From contig CAZTJF010000013.1 of the NCBI GenBank assembly GCA_964613805.1, positions 1-64,000 of the forward strand: 64,000 nt of DNA, written 5' to 3'. The position numbers were made by a program, and so were the translations under genes. Source of the DNA: XYD12-FULL-36-8 sp964613805 (GTDB lineage Bacteria > Bacteroidota > Ignavibacteria > Ignavibacteriales > Ignavibacteriaceae). The notes under the pieces are model-generated. The model ran no database searches and was not told where the DNA came from. It saw nothing but the letters and a program-made list of their open reading frames with translations. Positions 18,559-26,805 of this stretch are shown one piece after another (the stretch's first letter is position 1; each line of letters begins with the position of its first letter).

Positions 18559-19515
18559 CTAAAAGATAATGTCCTGTTCTATGGTTTCAAGAATTCGTAA
18601 ATAGCTGTCGTATCTTTCAGCACTAATCAAATTACTCTCAACTGCCTCCATAACTTTACAGTCCGGTTCATGATGATGTGTACAGGTGTTGAACTTGCAA
18701 TTTTCAGCATACTTAACAAATTCTAAAAAGTAGTGGGATAAATCTTCTTTTCTTATTCCGAATGGATCAATTTCTCTGATTCCCGGTGTATCAATGACAA
18801 AAGTATCTTTATCAACTTTAATCCGAATACTTGTAACAGTTGTATGAAGCCCTTTATCAGTTGAACTGCTGACAGCACCAGTTTCGAGATCAAGTTTAGG
18901 AAAAATTTTATTAAGAAGGGAAGATTTTCCAACGCCTGATTGTCCCCAGAAAATATTTATTTTGCCTGAGCATAACAGTCTAAGTTCATCTAATCCTTCA
19001 TTACTAATTGCACTTGTTGTTAGAACTTTGTACCCGATATTTTTGTATAAATTTACCCACCATCGGATAGCAGCATTTTTATCAAGATCAATTTTGTTAA
19101 AGATGATTTTTACATTCAAGTGGGAACTTTCGCCGGCGACTATGAACCTATCAATCACTTTATTATTAAATGGGGGTTCGTTAACACTTGTAATTATAAA
19201 AAAATTATCAATGTTTGCTGCGACAATTTGTTCAAGCCGTTCTCCACGATAACTTGCACCACGAATCTTGGGGGCTTTTCTTGATAAATAATTCCGTCTT
19301 GGGTTTATTGTGTGGATTATTCCTGTGCCATCACGGTTCATGTCAAAAAGGACTTCATCACCGATTGCAGCAATATCGGTGTGATAAAGTTTATCTTTCT
19401 TAATTTGAAATTCTTTTTTATACCTGCCTTTCAGACTACAGCGAATTATTCTCCCATTTTCAGAAGAAAGAACATATAAGTCTTTACTTTCTATTCTGCA
19501 GATAATGCCTTTAAT
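18559..19515 (-). CDS. rsgA: Ribosome small-subunit-dependent GTPase RsgA, apparent ATT start
   Basis: Circularly permuted GTPase that acts late in 30S maturation. The permuted order is visible: G4 (FNKIDL) precedes G1 (GQSGVGKSS) and G3 (DTPGIREI). A zinc knuckle follows (C-x4-C-T-H-x5-C in the CKFNTCTHHH region). The first ATG (19341) would give only 260 aa and cut through the N-terminal OB fold. The same frame continues upstream without a stop for 58 codons and encodes a convincing OB start (KGIICRIESKDLYVL...), but the only plausible initiator is ATT at 19515-19513, 6 nt downstream of GGAGAA. This gives 318 aa, normal for the family. An assembly error in an ATG is the alternative. Confidence 0.88.
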   Translation of the reverse strand: MKGIICRIESKDLYVLSSENGRIIRCSLKGRYKKEFQIKKDKLYHTDIAAIGDEVLFDMNRDGTGIIHTINPRRNYLSRKAPKIRGASYRGERLEQIVAANIDNFFIITSVNEPPFNNKVIDRFIVAGESSHLNVKIIFNKIDLDKNAAIRWWVNLYKNIGYKVLTTSAISNEGLDELRLLCSGKINIFWGQSGVGKSSLLNKIFPKLDLETGAVSSSTDKGLHTTVTSIRIKVDKDTFVIDTPGIREIDPFGIRKEDLSHYFLEFVKYAENCKFNTCTHHHEPDCKVMEAVESNLISAERYDSYLRILETIEQDIIF

Positions 19516-19534
19516 AAAATTTCTCCAACAAAGT

Positions 19535-19563
19535 AAAAAAGCGTTATAAAAAAATATAACGCT
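19535..19563 (-). terminator. Rho-independent terminator after the FadL-like gene
   Basis: On the minus strand, AGCGTTATA pairs perfectly with TATAACGCT across a T6 loop and is followed by a T-run (19540-19535). It lies 30 nt past the stop of the FadL-like gene and just before rsgA, so it separates the lipoprotein/barrel operon from the rsgA-men operon. Confidence 0.8.
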
Positions 19564-19593
19564 TTACAAAAAGAATCAAAAGGACAGAGGACA

Positions 19594-21054
19594 TTAGAAT
19601 CTGTAAGTGACAGTAAGCATTAAATGATTAATTGAAATATCCTGCAGTGTTCGTGATAAATTCGTTCCATAATTATCGCCATAATCCTTCCACCAGCCAT
19701 GAGCAAAACCGATATCAATTCCCACTGCATCTTCAGCCAAAAATCCAACACCTGCCGTAAAATATTTTTTATCAAAAGTTTGATCATCTTCTTTATAAGC
19801 AGATGGCTTTGCAAAAAATCCTCCGCGAAGTCTTACTCCTAAATCCGGAATTGTATATTCAAGACCAAGATTATAGTTTACAACTGCACCTAAGAGTTCT
19901 TTAACATCCTTATTTATACCGGCGACATAATCCTCACCTAAACCCTTATTATTACTGAACTCGATTTGCGAATAATCAATTAGAGTTGCTTCGGCAGATG
20001 CAATCAATCCTTTATAGTTAAATGAAAATCCGCCGCCTAATTCAAAAGGAGTGAGAATACTATATTCAACATTATCACTATAATCGTCTTGATTTAATCT
20101 GTAAGTTGCATTTGCATACTCGCTTGTACCGTTAACAACAAATTTTTCCTTTATTTTGAATTCCTTTGGAAATTGAACCGTTAATCCGAATCGTGCATTT
20201 TGATTGAGCTGATACATCATACCAAATTTGGCATTCCAACCCTCAAGGTCCCATTTAATAAGTCTGTTTAAATAGAAAGTTTGGAAATCTGTCGTCTGTG
20301 GTTCACCTGGACTAGTTTCCCCTTGATAAATATTATTCACATCGTCTTCATAATAATCATTGTTAGACTCATATTTTCCACTAATAACATTAAGATTTAA
20401 CCCAACAAAAAGATTTTTATAAACCTCGATCGCACCTGAGAAAGTCCAATTGTTCACATTTCCTGAATTTAAAATATTCCCGCTTTGATTTAATCCACCG
20501 CCAATTTTTGTTGTATCCTTAATGTATTTATTTTGAGAATCGTAAAGTGGATAGCTTAGGAACAAATCATAAGGGATATTGTTATTCTTCAAGCTAAAAT
20601 AATTTATCCATGAATTCCTGTTATTTATTCCATTAAACTTTAAAGCTCCAGTTAGATCAGAAGTATTATGGTATGTCAATCCAAAGACCAAACTGCCTCG
20701 TGTTGTTGGAAATGGAAATGCAAAACTTAAACGATTTAAATTCGTATTACTGTTAGAATACTTTGTGCTTTGATTAAAGAATTCCGCATCATTCTTAAAA
20801 CTTAAATAGGATAATCCTCCAGACAATTCTATCTTTTTGATTAAACCAAAACCGGCAGGATTAAAAAATGCAGCAGATGCGTCGTCGCTTAATCCGATGT
20901 AACTATTTCCCATTCCTAATGCGCGTGCATTTGAACCAAGCCCTGAATAAGCGAGCCGCAAAGCATCGTTGGCGTTTTGAGGACAAACTTCATTCTGAAC
21001 AAAAGTCAGAATTAGAATTGTAATTATTAAGAATGAAATTTTATTTTGTAACAT
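19594..21054 (-). CDS. OmpP1/FadL-type outer-membrane barrel
   Basis: Outer-membrane protein of 486 aa. A signal peptide (about residues 1-25) is followed by GSNARALGMGNSYIGLSDDA and FFNPAG, the N-terminal hatch motif shared by FadL/TodX transporters and PorV/PorQ proteins. The rest is amphipathic strands ending in the aromatic tail VTYRF, the usual C-terminal barrel signal. Length fits FadL better than PorV (about 390 aa). It may import hydrophobic compounds. The start codon overlaps the stop of the preceding lipoprotein gene (TAATG), placing it last in a four-gene unit. Confidence 0.78.
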   Translation of the reverse strand: MLQNKISFLIITILILTFVQNEVCPQNANDALRLAYSGLGSNARALGMGNSYIGLSDDASAAFFNPAGFGLIKKIELSGGLSYLSFKNDAEFFNQSTKYSNSNTNLNRLSFAFPFPTTRGSLVFGLTYHNTSDLTGALKFNGINNRNSWINYFSLKNNNIPYDLFLSYPLYDSQNKYIKDTTKIGGGLNQSGNILNSGNVNNWTFSGAIEVYKNLFVGLNLNVISGKYESNNDYYEDDVNNIYQGETSPGEPQTTDFQTFYLNRLIKWDLEGWNAKFGMMYQLNQNARFGLTVQFPKEFKIKEKFVVNGTSEYANATYRLNQDDYSDNVEYSILTPFELGGGFSFNYKGLIASAEATLIDYSQIEFSNNKGLGEDYVAGINKDVKELLGAVVNYNLGLEYTIPDLGVRLRGGFFAKPSAYKEDDQTFDKKYFTAGVGFLAEDAVGIDIGFAHGWWKDYGDNYGTNLSRTLQDISINHLMLTVTYRF

Positions 21055-21536
21055 TATTTTCTCCCGCTATTCGTATTTCTGTTGCCATCATTGTTTCGTA
21101 TTGAATTATTATCCGAACTTCTTGCACCTGAATTATTATCATTTGAATTTCCGCTGTTCGAATTACTATTACCTGATTTGTTGGTGTTCGAGGAACTATT
21201 AGTGTTCGAAACATCTTTGCTTGGTGGATTTGGAACAAGGATTTCTCTTCCAGTACCTGTCCCTCTTCCTTGCCCTTCATTTCTGATAGAAGATGTCGTT
21301 CCATTTTCATTTCTATTGTAATCACTTCCGACTGGTGTACTTGGAGGTGTAAATCTTAACCACCAGGGGTAGTCATAAAATGAGTAATAATCACCGTAAT
21401 AAGTTTCATCGTAATATTCATTTGCTGTATTCTCCGATGGGAATTTATCTTCGGGCATCCATAGAACTGTATAACAGCTGCTTAAAGTAAACAGCGCAAT
21501 TAAAATTATTACTGTTCTAAAAATATCCTTTTTCAT
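21054..21536 (-). CDS. 'CYT' lipoprotein 3, Asn/Ser/Gly-rich
   Basis: Predicted lipoprotein of 160 aa with unknown function. The lipobox LSSC places the lipidated cysteine at residue 21, followed by YTVL. The middle is rich in Tyr/Trp/Asp (YYDETYYGDYYSFYDYPWW). The C-terminal half is low-complexity Ser/Asn/Gly and ends with SIRNNDGNRNTNSGRK. The opening CYT and the closing RN/SGR pattern are shared with the two lipoprotein genes upstream, so they look like tandem paralogues. It is 5 nt after the frameshifted member and overlaps the FadL-like start. Confidence 0.75.
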   Translation of the reverse strand: MKKDIFRTVIILIALFTLSSCYTVLWMPEDKFPSENTANEYYDETYYGDYYSFYDYPWWLRFTPPSTPVGSDYNRNENGTTSSIRNEGQGRGTGTGREILVPNPPSKDVSNTNSSSNTNKSGNSNSNSGNSNDNNSGARSSDNNSIRNNDGNRNTNSGRK

Positions 21537-21541
21537 TTTTG

Positions 21542-21840
21542 TTACCTTCTTCCATTGTTATCAGAATTTCTTCCCGCTCCACTGTTTCTAATATCAGTTA
21601 TCTCTCTTGGTCTTTGATACGGATCTGGCTGCGGAGCAGGATCATAAATAATTATTATTGGTCTCAACTCGGTCCTGGGTAACAATCCAGACAAGGATTC
21701 GGTGGCGGTGTTGGTGGAAAATATGGTTCATATTGTTCTTCAGCAAGTTTTGAATTTGCTAAAGTTAAATATGTATAACACCCGTTAAGCATTAATGCTA
21801 CCCCAAACAAAGTTACTGATATGAAAATTAACTTCTTCAT
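21542..21840 (-). pseudogene. 'CYT' lipoprotein 2, frameshifted
   Basis: Too short for most gene lists. Reading from the ATG at 21840 gives a signal peptide with lipobox LNGC (Cys21), then YTYLTLANSKLAEEQYEPY and a Pro-rich stretch. A stop falls at 21666-21664 after 58 aa. In the -1 frame the sequence continues as LRPIIIIYDPAPQPDPYQ and ends GRNSDNNGRR at 21542, the same type of tail as the neighbouring lipoproteins. One base therefore appears to be missing near 21664-21690. A strong Shine-Dalgarno (AAGGAGGT) precedes the ATG. It is either a broken gene, an assembly error, or a truly truncated 58-aa lipoprotein. Confidence 0.7.
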
Positions 21841-21845
21841 TTCGC

Positions 21846-22925
21846 TTACCTCCTTCTATCGCTGCCTCTATTAGTGTTACTCGGAGGTGTACTAGTACGA
21901 GGCGGAGGTGTATTGTTTGACGGTGGACTGTAAGTTCTCTGCGGAGGTGAATATGATTTTGGAGTCTCCTGGGTTCTTCTTTCAGTCCTGGTTTCTGTAC
22001 GGTTTCTTGTTTCGGTTCTTTGCCTGGTATCCGATTTATCCTTTTTGATATTTGGAGTATTGTTATTCAATTCTCTTTTTCTTGTATCGTCTCTTTTCGG
22101 AGGTGTAGTATTATTTTCCTTTGACCTGTCTCTTAAAATCTCCTCGTAACGTTTTCTGGTTTCGTTTTGACGATCATTTGGATTTTTTCTGATTGTATTA
22201 TCATCTCTTCTATTTCTTGTATTATCTATGCTGGAATTTCTTCTGGTCTCTTCTTTTTTAATATCTGTTCTTTCTCTATCAAGGTTTCGGTTTCTTGAGG
22301 TTGTATTTCTATCTAATAGAACATCTCTGCTTCTATCTCTTGTGCGCGTATCCTTGCCTAATGTTCTAGAGTCAGTCCTAGTTAAATTACCTCTTGTTAC
22401 ATAACTATTTCTTACCCCTGAATTGTTTCTTATGCTGTAACTATCGCGAGTTCTTTCTTTATAACTATAATTTCCTGAAGAACCCCAATATCCCCAGTAA
22501 TATTGTGGATAATAGTAATAAGGATTATAATAGGAATAGTAATAGCCAGGATAAAACCAATAAGAACCACACCAATTCCATGAGTAGAAAGGATCCCAGC
22601 AGAATGGATCATAATACCAACTTCCCCAACCATAACCGATCAGAATTGTTGGATGATATCCCCAAAAGTATCTTCGATAGGTTGGGTAGGAGCCAAAATA
22701 ATATTTATTGATTACAACATCGGCATCTTCATCATATCCATAATCTCTGTCATAATCATCGGAAGAATAAGTTGAATCATAATCTTCTGCTTGGTCATAA
22801 TAACCATAGTCATTCCTGTCCTTTGAATAACCAACTTCTTTTGTAGCAAGTTGAGTATAGCAGCCGGCAATAAAAATTGCTGAGATGAAGCTAATGAATA
22901 TTGGTATGTAAAGTCTTGTTTTCAT
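21846..22925 (-). CDS. 'CYT' lipoprotein 1, Tyr/Trp-rich then Arg-rich
   Basis: Predicted lipoprotein of 359 aa with unknown function. The lipobox IAGC gives lipidated Cys22, followed by YTQL. Residues ~35-70 are Asp/Tyr-rich, ~75-150 extremely Tyr/Trp/Gly/Pro-rich, and ~155-359 a disordered Arg/Asn/Thr tail with many RN and TR dipeptides, ending NRGSDRRR. Bacteroidota genomes carry similar Tyr-rich plus Arg-rich surface lipoproteins of unknown role. GGAGGA lies 4 nt before the ATG, a strong ribosome-binding site. It is the first gene of the lipoprotein/FadL unit. Confidence 0.78.
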   Translation of the reverse strand: MKTRLYIPIFISFISAIFIAGCYTQLATKEVGYSKDRNDYGYYDQAEDYDSTYSSDDYDRDYGYDEDADVVINKYYFGSYPTYRRYFWGYHPTILIGYGWGSWYYDPFCWDPFYSWNWCGSYWFYPGYYYSYYNPYYYYPQYYWGYWGSSGNYSYKERTRDSYSIRNNSGVRNSYVTRGNLTRTDSRTLGKDTRTRDRSRDVLLDRNTTSRNRNLDRERTDIKKEETRRNSSIDNTRNRRDDNTIRKNPNDRQNETRKRYEEILRDRSKENNTTPPKRDDTRKRELNNNTPNIKKDKSDTRQRTETRNRTETRTERRTQETPKSYSPPQRTYSPPSNNTPPPRTSTPPSNTNRGSDRRR

Positions 22926-23100
22926 GATTCCTCCACTTTAATTAACTATTTAAATTTCGTCAATAATCACGCCTAATCAAAGGGGAGAAAAAATCTCTAT
23001 TTGAATCTTTTTGAAGGGTAGATCTGAAATGCTGTACAGAAAATTAAACTTTCATGTATAGAAATTAAGACAGAGTATATTAAGCTAGAATTTCATTCAT

Positions 23101-23874
23101 TTAAATATTCCTTATAAATTCTATTCTAATTGCTCTATCTGCAGTGCTTGGTGACAATTTTTTATTGTTCAGTAAATCGCGGAGATCAAAACCAAAAGTA
23201 AATCCTTCACCTAATGTCCATCGTAAACCGAGATTTAAATAGCCATTACCTTTTCCGAAAATATCGGACTGATTGTCGTTAAAGGCAAAATCGTACTCGG
23301 CTACAAGTGAGAAACTTTCTCCAAGAGTTTTTTCAACACCACCGGTAATGTTAATGAAATTATCAGCATCACGGGTTTCAAGTGAATAACTTGCAGAGCC
23401 ATGCAAACTTAAATATCCCATCAAAGCAAAGTTTTTTGAAACTGCACCGAAAAATCCCGGTGACTTAATCGCAAATCTCCCGGCATTATCTGAGAAAATT
23501 CCTTTACCTTGCGAGTTGAAACCGAGGGTGATTGATGGTACAAGAAGCGTTTCGTGAAATAAACGAAATCTTATATCAACAGAGGGAAGTTTATACCAAT
23601 CCGGAGAACCCGCTCCAATAATGTTAGCTCCTCCATAAGATATGCCAAAACTTATATCATCAAAAACGCCAACTTCCATTCTTGCTATCACAACACCCAA
23701 AGGGAGATATTCAGTGGTTACACTCACTAAGCCCTTATCAAGAACACCTGCGGTTGGCATATCAATTAAAAACCTGTATTGAAATTTTGCTTTTTCACCA
23801 GCAGTACCTTGGCTAAATGTACTTGTTGACAAAAGAATTGAAATTGTGATCGAAATAAAAAAAAGTTTTTTCAT
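23101..23874 (-). CDS. Hypothetical outer-membrane beta-barrel
   Basis: Protein of 257 aa with a clear signal peptide (MKKLFFISITISILLSTSTFSQ) and regular alternating strands with Gly and aromatic residues (GVFDDISFGISYGG, FGFDLRDLL), consistent with an 8-12-strand outer-membrane barrel. I cannot assign a named family. It starts 36 nt after the ATP-grasp gene on the same strand and is probably cotranscribed with it. Confidence 0.7.
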   Translation of the reverse strand: MKKLFFISITISILLSTSTFSQGTAGEKAKFQYRFLIDMPTAGVLDKGLVSVTTEYLPLGVVIARMEVGVFDDISFGISYGGANIIGAGSPDWYKLPSVDIRFRLFHETLLVPSITLGFNSQGKGIFSDNAGRFAIKSPGFFGAVSKNFALMGYLSLHGSASYSLETRDADNFINITGGVEKTLGESFSLVAEYDFAFNDNQSDIFGKGNGYLNLGLRWTLGEGFTFGFDLRDLLNNKKLSPSTADRAIRIEFIRNI

Positions 23875-23910
23875 AGAAGATTCATTCTCATAAAATTGTT
23901 AAAAAGATTT

Positions 23911-24825
23911 TTAGACTGCTTCAGCTTTCACTTTCATAATTGCTTTAATAAGGTATGAAATTATCTGATTTACAATCTCGTCAGGAACTCCGTCCGCATA
24001 CTTGGATTTAAGTCTCATATCACATTGATCATTAACATAATCAATCACAACAAATTTGTTTTCATTAGTCAGAACTATTTCGGTTGAAAAAAAATCTAAT
24101 TGTATAATACCCAAAATCGTTTTAGTAATTTGATTCAATTTTTTAATGTTGATTTTTGATTTCAACTCTTCGCTGATTGGTTCATAAATGTGAGTTTGAT
24201 CATCCCAAAAAACTACAATCACTTTACCAAATGATCCGAAGCATCTGAACCATGTTCGTTTATTTTCAAGCATGCCGGGATATATCTTTTCTTGAATTAG
24301 ATACTTATCTTTATTGTAAGATGTTCTTTCATTCAAAATTTCTTTCAATGATTCGGCACCGGTTACAACTCCAATTCCACCTCCAGTTGTATTGCATGGT
24401 TTGATAATAAATGGTCGTCCTAAAATTGCAAGATCTTCCACAGATAATTTTATATCTTCCTTTTGATTATGTGGAGGAATAATAATAGAGTACGGTACGT
24501 TTAACCCGGCAGTAATAAACTCAAGATGCATGCTTGCTTTATCAATTGCATGCAGAACATTTTTGTATGGATTAAATATTTTAGTTTTTCTTCTCTGTAA
24601 TATTTTACCAATTTCCTCAAAACGTTCATCAACATCCCATGCTCTATCAAGGTAACAATTAAAAGTCAACTTCTTTTGGAGTAAATCTTCCTTAACCTCC
24701 AAAACGTTGTTATTATGGATGACGTACGAACTTAACCCGGCTGCTTGCAGCTTTTGCTCAACCAGGGAAACGAAATCAACATCATACTCCCAATTATATG
24801 CTATTCCAAGATCGAAAATTTTCAT
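23911..24825 (-). CDS. ATP-grasp family ligase-like protein
   Basis: Protein of 304 aa with an ATP-grasp fold. A preatp-grasp N-terminal region (1-95) is followed by the nucleotide-binding segment RPFIIKPCNTTGGGIGV (residues ~139-155). A second lysine/glutamate strand is KYLIQEKI, and a metal-binding end reads FFSTEIVL...FVVIDYVNDQCDMR. The enzyme probably forms an amide or similar bond through an acyl-phosphate; substrates are unknown. A well-formed promoter lies 18-48 nt upstream, and a barrel gene follows, hinting at an envelope-related product. Confidence 0.75.
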   Translation of the reverse strand: MKIFDLGIAYNWEYDVDFVSLVEQKLQAAGLSSYVIHNNNVLEVKEDLLQKKLTFNCYLDRAWDVDERFEEIGKILQRRKTKIFNPYKNVLHAIDKASMHLEFITAGLNVPYSIIIPPHNQKEDIKLSVEDLAILGRPFIIKPCNTTGGGIGVVTGAESLKEILNERTSYNKDKYLIQEKIYPGMLENKRTWFRCFGSFGKVIVVFWDDQTHIYEPISEELKSKINIKKLNQITKTILGIIQLDFFSTEIVLTNENKFVVIDYVNDQCDMRLKSKYADGVPDEIVNQIISYLIKAIMKVKAEAV

Positions 24826-24833
24826 CGGCTTTT

Positions 24834-24851
24834 ATATCTTTGCAAAGATAT
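24834..24851. repeat. Perfect 18-bp palindrome overlapping a promoter
   Basis: ATATCTTTGCAAAGATAT is its own reverse complement. It contains TATCTTTG on both strands; the minus-strand copy is the -7 box of the ATP-grasp gene. It could be an operator or simply two abutted -7-like boxes. Confidence 0.7.
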
Positions 24852-24873
24852 AGTTTACTATATTTGTATGCAA
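24843..24873 (-). promoter_or_regulatory. Bacteroidota-type promoter of the ATP-grasp gene
   Basis: On the minus strand TTG (24873-24871) is followed after exactly 20 nt by TATCTTTG (24850-24843), matching the -33/-7 consensus. The ATG is at 24825, so the leader would be about 10-15 nt. Confidence 0.65.
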
Positions 24874-24984
24874 CAATTACAGTTGGGAAGATAACATTGT
24901 GAATGAATTTTTGTCTATTATCTGTTCTCAAAATTCCCTTTTTTTCAATAATTGAAATTACATTTTCTAACATAAAGCGAACTG

Positions 24985-26805
24985 ATGACGAATAAAAAAT
25001 TATTATTACCATTGATTTTTATAGTTTTAATTTTAATTGGATGTTCATCAAGCAAAGAAATAGCTGTGACTGAAGTTGAAAGTACTTCGGGTGTTGATGA
25101 TAAAGAAAACGATTTCAAAAAAAGAGCTATGGATCACTTCATCAATGGCTCTATTGCTGAGGCAAAAGGTGATTATGCTTCTGCTGTTCTTGAATATCAG
25201 GATGCATTAAACCTTGACCCGAGTGCCGGAATTTATTATGCACTTGGTAAAAACTATTACTACCTCAATAAATTATCGCTCGCAATTCAAAACTCGCGTA
25301 AAGCAGTTCATCTCGATCCTAATCAAAAGGAATACTATGTTCTTCTGTCAAGCATATATTCTTCAGCGCGGCAGTTTGATTCAGCAGCAGTAACTCTTGA
25401 AAATGCTATTCGAACCGATTCGACAGATGTTGAACTATATTATAAGCTTGCAAGATTGTATGAAACTTCTAAACCACTAAAAGCGATAGAAACCTACGAA
25501 AAAGTATTTGCGTTAATTGGTCCCGATTGGAATGTGCTTATAAGAGTTGCCGAACTTTATGAGAAATTAGGAAATCTTGATGCTGCTGTTTCATCAATTG
25601 AAAAATTAGTTTCACTCGATCCCGCTAATGTCAATTTGCAAAAAATTCTTATTGAGTTTTATCAAAAATCTAATAAGCTGGATAAAGCATACGAAGTTGT
25701 AAATGATATTCTTGAATTAACCCCTGATGATCTTGATGCAAGAGAACGAAAAGCCCAAATTTTGATATCGGAGAACAAATGGGACTTAGCTGCCAATGAA
25801 TATAACTATATAATGAAACAAAAAAATGTTCCGCTCGATATTAAAATTAGAATAGGTGCATCCTATTTTAATCAATCTTTAAAGGATTCCTCTCTCACCA
25901 AAGTAGTAAAGGATTTTTTCCAAACTCTTGATAAAGATACATTAGATTGGCAAGTTAAAATGTTTCTTGGTGCTGTTGCAATCAATGAAAAGAAGGATTC
26001 TGAAGCAATCGAATACTTCAAAGATGTTACTGACCTTGCAAGGTGGAATGTAGATGCTTGGATAAGATTAGGCGGTTTATACTTTGATAACAAAAAGTAT
26101 GAAGAGGCAGCCAAAGTAATGGATGAAGCTATCGAATTTTTTCCTGATGATTTTACGATCAACTTAATTTTAGGATTATCTCTTGCTCAACTCGATAAAC
26201 ATTCAGATGCTAAACCATATCTTAAAAAATCTGTAGAGCTAAATCCAAATGATTTGACCTCACTTTCATCTTATGCCTACACCTTAAGCAAGCTAAGTGA
26301 AAATGATATGGCGGTTAATTATTTGAAGCAAGCTCTTTCAATAAAACCAGATGAGGTTAATTTATTGGGAACTTTAGGATTAATTTATGATTCAATGGAA
26401 AAGTGGACTGAGTGTGACAGTGTTTATGAGCGTGCTTTACAAATTGATCCGCAAAATGCTTTAGTGAATAACAATTACGCCTACTCTCTTTCTGAAAGAG
26501 GGGAGAGATTAAACAGCGCACTAAGAATGGTTGAAATTGCAATAGCTGCCGAGCCGGAAAACACCTCTTACCTTGATACTATTGGCTGGGTTTATTTCAA
26601 GCTTGGTTATTATACAGAAGCAAAAAAATATTTAGAAAAGGCAATTGATATTGGTGGTGAAAAATCTGTAATGCTTGATCATCTTGGTGATGTTATGTTT
26701 AAACTCGGTGAAATTCAAAAAGCTAAAGTGCTTTGGCAAAAGGCATTTGATCTTGATAATACAAACGTGACTTTAAAATCCAAAATTGATAAAGGTGAAA
26801 TTTGA
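24985..26805 (+). CDS. TPR-repeat lipoprotein
   Basis: Lipoprotein of 606 aa with lipobox LIGC (Cys20). From about residue 45 to the end it is built of 34-residue tetratricopeptide repeats, with recurring patterns such as A..Y..AL.LDP and LG..Y....K; I estimate more than twelve. Such proteins scaffold complexes at the periplasmic side of a membrane. It heads a long plus-strand block of envelope genes, and its stop overlaps the TTG start of the DUF4292 gene by 4 nt. A role in envelope or glycan assembly is inferred from context only. Confidence 0.85.
   Translation: MTNKKLLLPLIFIVLILIGCSSSKEIAVTEVESTSGVDDKENDFKKRAMDHFINGSIAEAKGDYASAVLEYQDALNLDPSAGIYYALGKNYYYLNKLSLAIQNSRKAVHLDPNQKEYYVLLSSIYSSARQFDSAAVTLENAIRTDSTDVELYYKLARLYETSKPLKAIETYEKVFALIGPDWNVLIRVAELYEKLGNLDAAVSSIEKLVSLDPANVNLQKILIEFYQKSNKLDKAYEVVNDILELTPDDLDARERKAQILISENKWDLAANEYNYIMKQKNVPLDIKIRIGASYFNQSLKDSSLTKVVKDFFQTLDKDTLDWQVKMFLGAVAINEKKDSEAIEYFKDVTDLARWNVDAWIRLGGLYFDNKKYEEAAKVMDEAIEFFPDDFTINLILGLSLAQLDKHSDAKPYLKKSVELNPNDLTSLSSYAYTLSKLSENDMAVNYLKQALSIKPDEVNLLGTLGLIYDSMEKWTECDSVYERALQIDPQNALVNNNYAYSLSERGERLNSALRMVEIAIAAEPENTSYLDTIGWVYFKLGYYTEAKKYLEKAIDIGGEKSVMLDHLGDVMFKLGEIQKAKVLWQKAFDLDNTNVTLKSKIDKGEI

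Noticed and set aside
19594..21054. PorV, the T9SS partner of PorU
   Set aside because: The N-terminal motif is shared by PorV and FadL proteins, but the length and strand pattern fit FadL better and the gene is far from porU on the opposite strand.
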